Assembly (NCBI GenBank): GCA_039179985.1
Contig: JBCDED010000065.1
Coordinates: forward strand, 1-23,105
Length of the DNA stretch: 23,105 nt
Reading direction: 5' to 3'
From: JBCCMQ01 sp039179985
GTDB lineage: Bacteria; Pseudomonadota; Alphaproteobacteria; Rhodobacterales; Rhodobacteraceae
Shown: one piece after another, positions 22,423-23,105 of the stretch
Position numbering within the stretch: position 1 is the first letter of the stretch
Layout of the letters: every line of letters begins with the position of its first letter
The notes under the pieces: generated by a model
Seen by the model: the letters and a program-made list of their open reading frames with translations, nothing else
Databases searched by the model: none
What the model was told of the DNA's origin: nothing
Made by a program: the position numbers and the translations under genes

Positions 22423-22896
22423 TTAATTGCGAGCGGGTGTTTTTCCAAGCGCCGCCTGCCGGGCAATCTTGTGAACGCCCTCGGCACCGCCCGCCAGGAC
22501 AAGCGTGGTCAGGGCCACATCGACTGCGCGGAACGCGAGCATCTGGGTTTCGGAGAATCCAACCACCGGCGCGGCGAGGAACTGCGCAAGACAGCGCAGG
22601 CCGACGGCGGCAACGAAAAAGCTCAGGCCAAGCGACACGGCCCGCGCAAACCGGGCTTTTGCCGCGCGGTCATCGGGGTCTTCCGAGGGAACTGGGTAGC
22701 GCACGACAACCACGATTTCGACGGCCCGCTCCACGACAAGGGCGATGATCACGAGCGCCAGCAACCGGGCGGCAAGATCGCCGGCATCGAGCGCATCGAG
22801 CGAGATCTCGACAAAGCCCGAGCCGGCGGTAATTCCCGCCGCCAGAGGCACGGCGGCAAGGGCGAAGACGGAACCACTCGGCTTCGGCATTGGCAT
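22423..22896 (-). CDS. Hypothetical membrane protein, about four transmembrane segments
   Basis: 157 residues, family not recognised. Hydrophobic segments lie at about 8-26, 42-66, 86-108 and 119-138; the second carries Glu in ALVVERAVEIVVVVRYP. A short charged cytoplasmic-type loop (EDPDDRAAKARFARA) separates segments 2 and 3. ATG 22896 is chosen because GGGAG is eight bases upstream; a TTG two codons earlier is less likely. It is first in the run leading to the CDGSH gene, 48 bases downstream, and may share its transcript. The codon choice looks native. Confidence 0.75.
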   Translation of the reverse strand: MPMPKPSGSVFALAAVPLAAGITAGSGFVEISLDALDAGDLAARLLALVIIALVVERAVEIVVVVRYPVPSEDPDDRAAKARFARAVSLGLSFFVAAVGLRCLAQFLAAPVVGFSETQMLAFRAVDVALTTLVLAGGAEGVHKIARQAALGKTPARN

Positions 22897-22992
22897 GTGC
22901 AAAGCTCCCGCACCTGTTCCGGAGGCACGTGCATCCTGCCACCGGCAGGCAAACAGCCCGCTAAAGCCGCGTACGGATGGGTTAAGGCAAAC

Positions 22993-23105
22993 TTACCCGG
23001 CGGTCTCGGACGCCCAGACCATATCGATCATCCTCTGGGTGCCTTTCGAGAATTCAAGCGGACAACCAAAGGGTGCCTCGCCCCGGATCGCCGCGCCGAA
23101 GTTCC
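22993..23105 (-). CDS. C-terminal end of a Gfo/Idh/MocA-type oxidoreductase (partial)
   Basis: A gene that begins beyond the right edge; only its last 36 residues and the TAA (22993-22995) are visible. The reading NFGAAIRGEAPFGCPLEF, then KGTQRMIDMVWASETAG resembles the C-terminal end of NAD(P)-dependent Gfo/Idh/MocA dehydrogenases, in which a conserved F..AI..G..p stretch and an R.iDm.w.S...G helix close the protein. No nucleotide-binding part is in the window, so the assignment rests on this tail alone. The real substrate cannot be guessed. Confidence 0.65.
   Translation of the reverse strand, partial: NFGAAIRGEAPFGCPLEFSKGTQRMIDMVWASETAG

Noticed and set aside
22935..22949. CCTGCC-ACC-GGCAGG hairpin after the oxidoreductase fragment as a terminator
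   Set aside because: Only six base pairs, no T-run, and over 40 bases from the stop; it may be chance in GC-rich DNA.
1..23105. Search for tRNA, rRNA, CRISPR, transposase or phage genes
   Set aside because: No tRNA-like TPsiC/cloverleaf pattern, regular spaced repeats, terminal inverted repeats, or recombinase or transposase motifs were recognised by eye; a covariance-model scan would be needed for small RNAs.

Overview
The window is ordinary chromosomal DNA of a high-GC alphaproteobacterium, most likely a member of the Rhodobacteraceae (Roseobacter group). This is inferred from gene content: a CarD regulator, a 7Fe ferredoxin, an S4 protein and a SUV3-like helicase in one run; a DNA ligase with its associated exonuclease; and a serralysin-type protease. 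No rRNA, tRNA, CRISPR array, insertion sequence or prophage gene was found. Coding density is high. The only long gene-free stretch is about 354-890; a 294-base gap at 8674-8967 precedes carD.

Layout, left to right. (1) 1-383: the 3' end of an O-acetylhomoserine sulfhydrylase gene and its terminator. (2) 384-934: a gene-poor, less GC-rich spacer. (3) 935-3508: a composite membrane protein of 857 residues with a PilM/GspL-like head, a long acidic region, one membrane span, a Pro/Ala-rich linker and a PilP/GspC-like end. (4) 3581-5268: 4-hydroxyphenylpyruvate dioxygenase (minus strand), divergent from an Lrp/AsnC regulator (plus strand). (5) 5365-8115: a KefB/C-type cation:proton antiporter, then cobS. 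(6) 8164-13157: a minus-strand run read as TPR protein, SUV3-like helicase, S4 RNA-binding protein, ferredoxin and CarD, ending at a strong terminator against cobS. (7) 13225-14476: an SCP2 protein and an alpha/beta hydrolase, tightly coupled, converging on an HpcH/HpaI aldolase (14473-15240, minus). (8) 15328-17951: ligase-associated exonuclease and ATP-dependent DNA ligase with an ATGA overlap. (9) 17970-21105: an M10 RTX metalloprotease divergent from an M3 oligoendopeptidase. (10) 21111-22896: a minus-strand run of an unknown membrane protein, a double-CDGSH iron-sulfur protein, a DUF4389 membrane protein and a methyltransferase. (11) 22993-23105: the 3' end of a Gfo/Idh/MocA-type oxidoreductase.

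The points most worth attention are: the orphan PilM-to-PilP composite protein with no pilus or secretion genes beside it; a probable CTG start codon for the S4 protein that overlaps the helicase stop; a promoter that would make the exonuclease-ligase transcript leaderless; the exonuclease-ligase pair without its usual Lhr helicase and MPE phosphoesterase partners; and the CDGSH/DUF4389/methyltransferase run. No clearly new defence or mobile system was seen.
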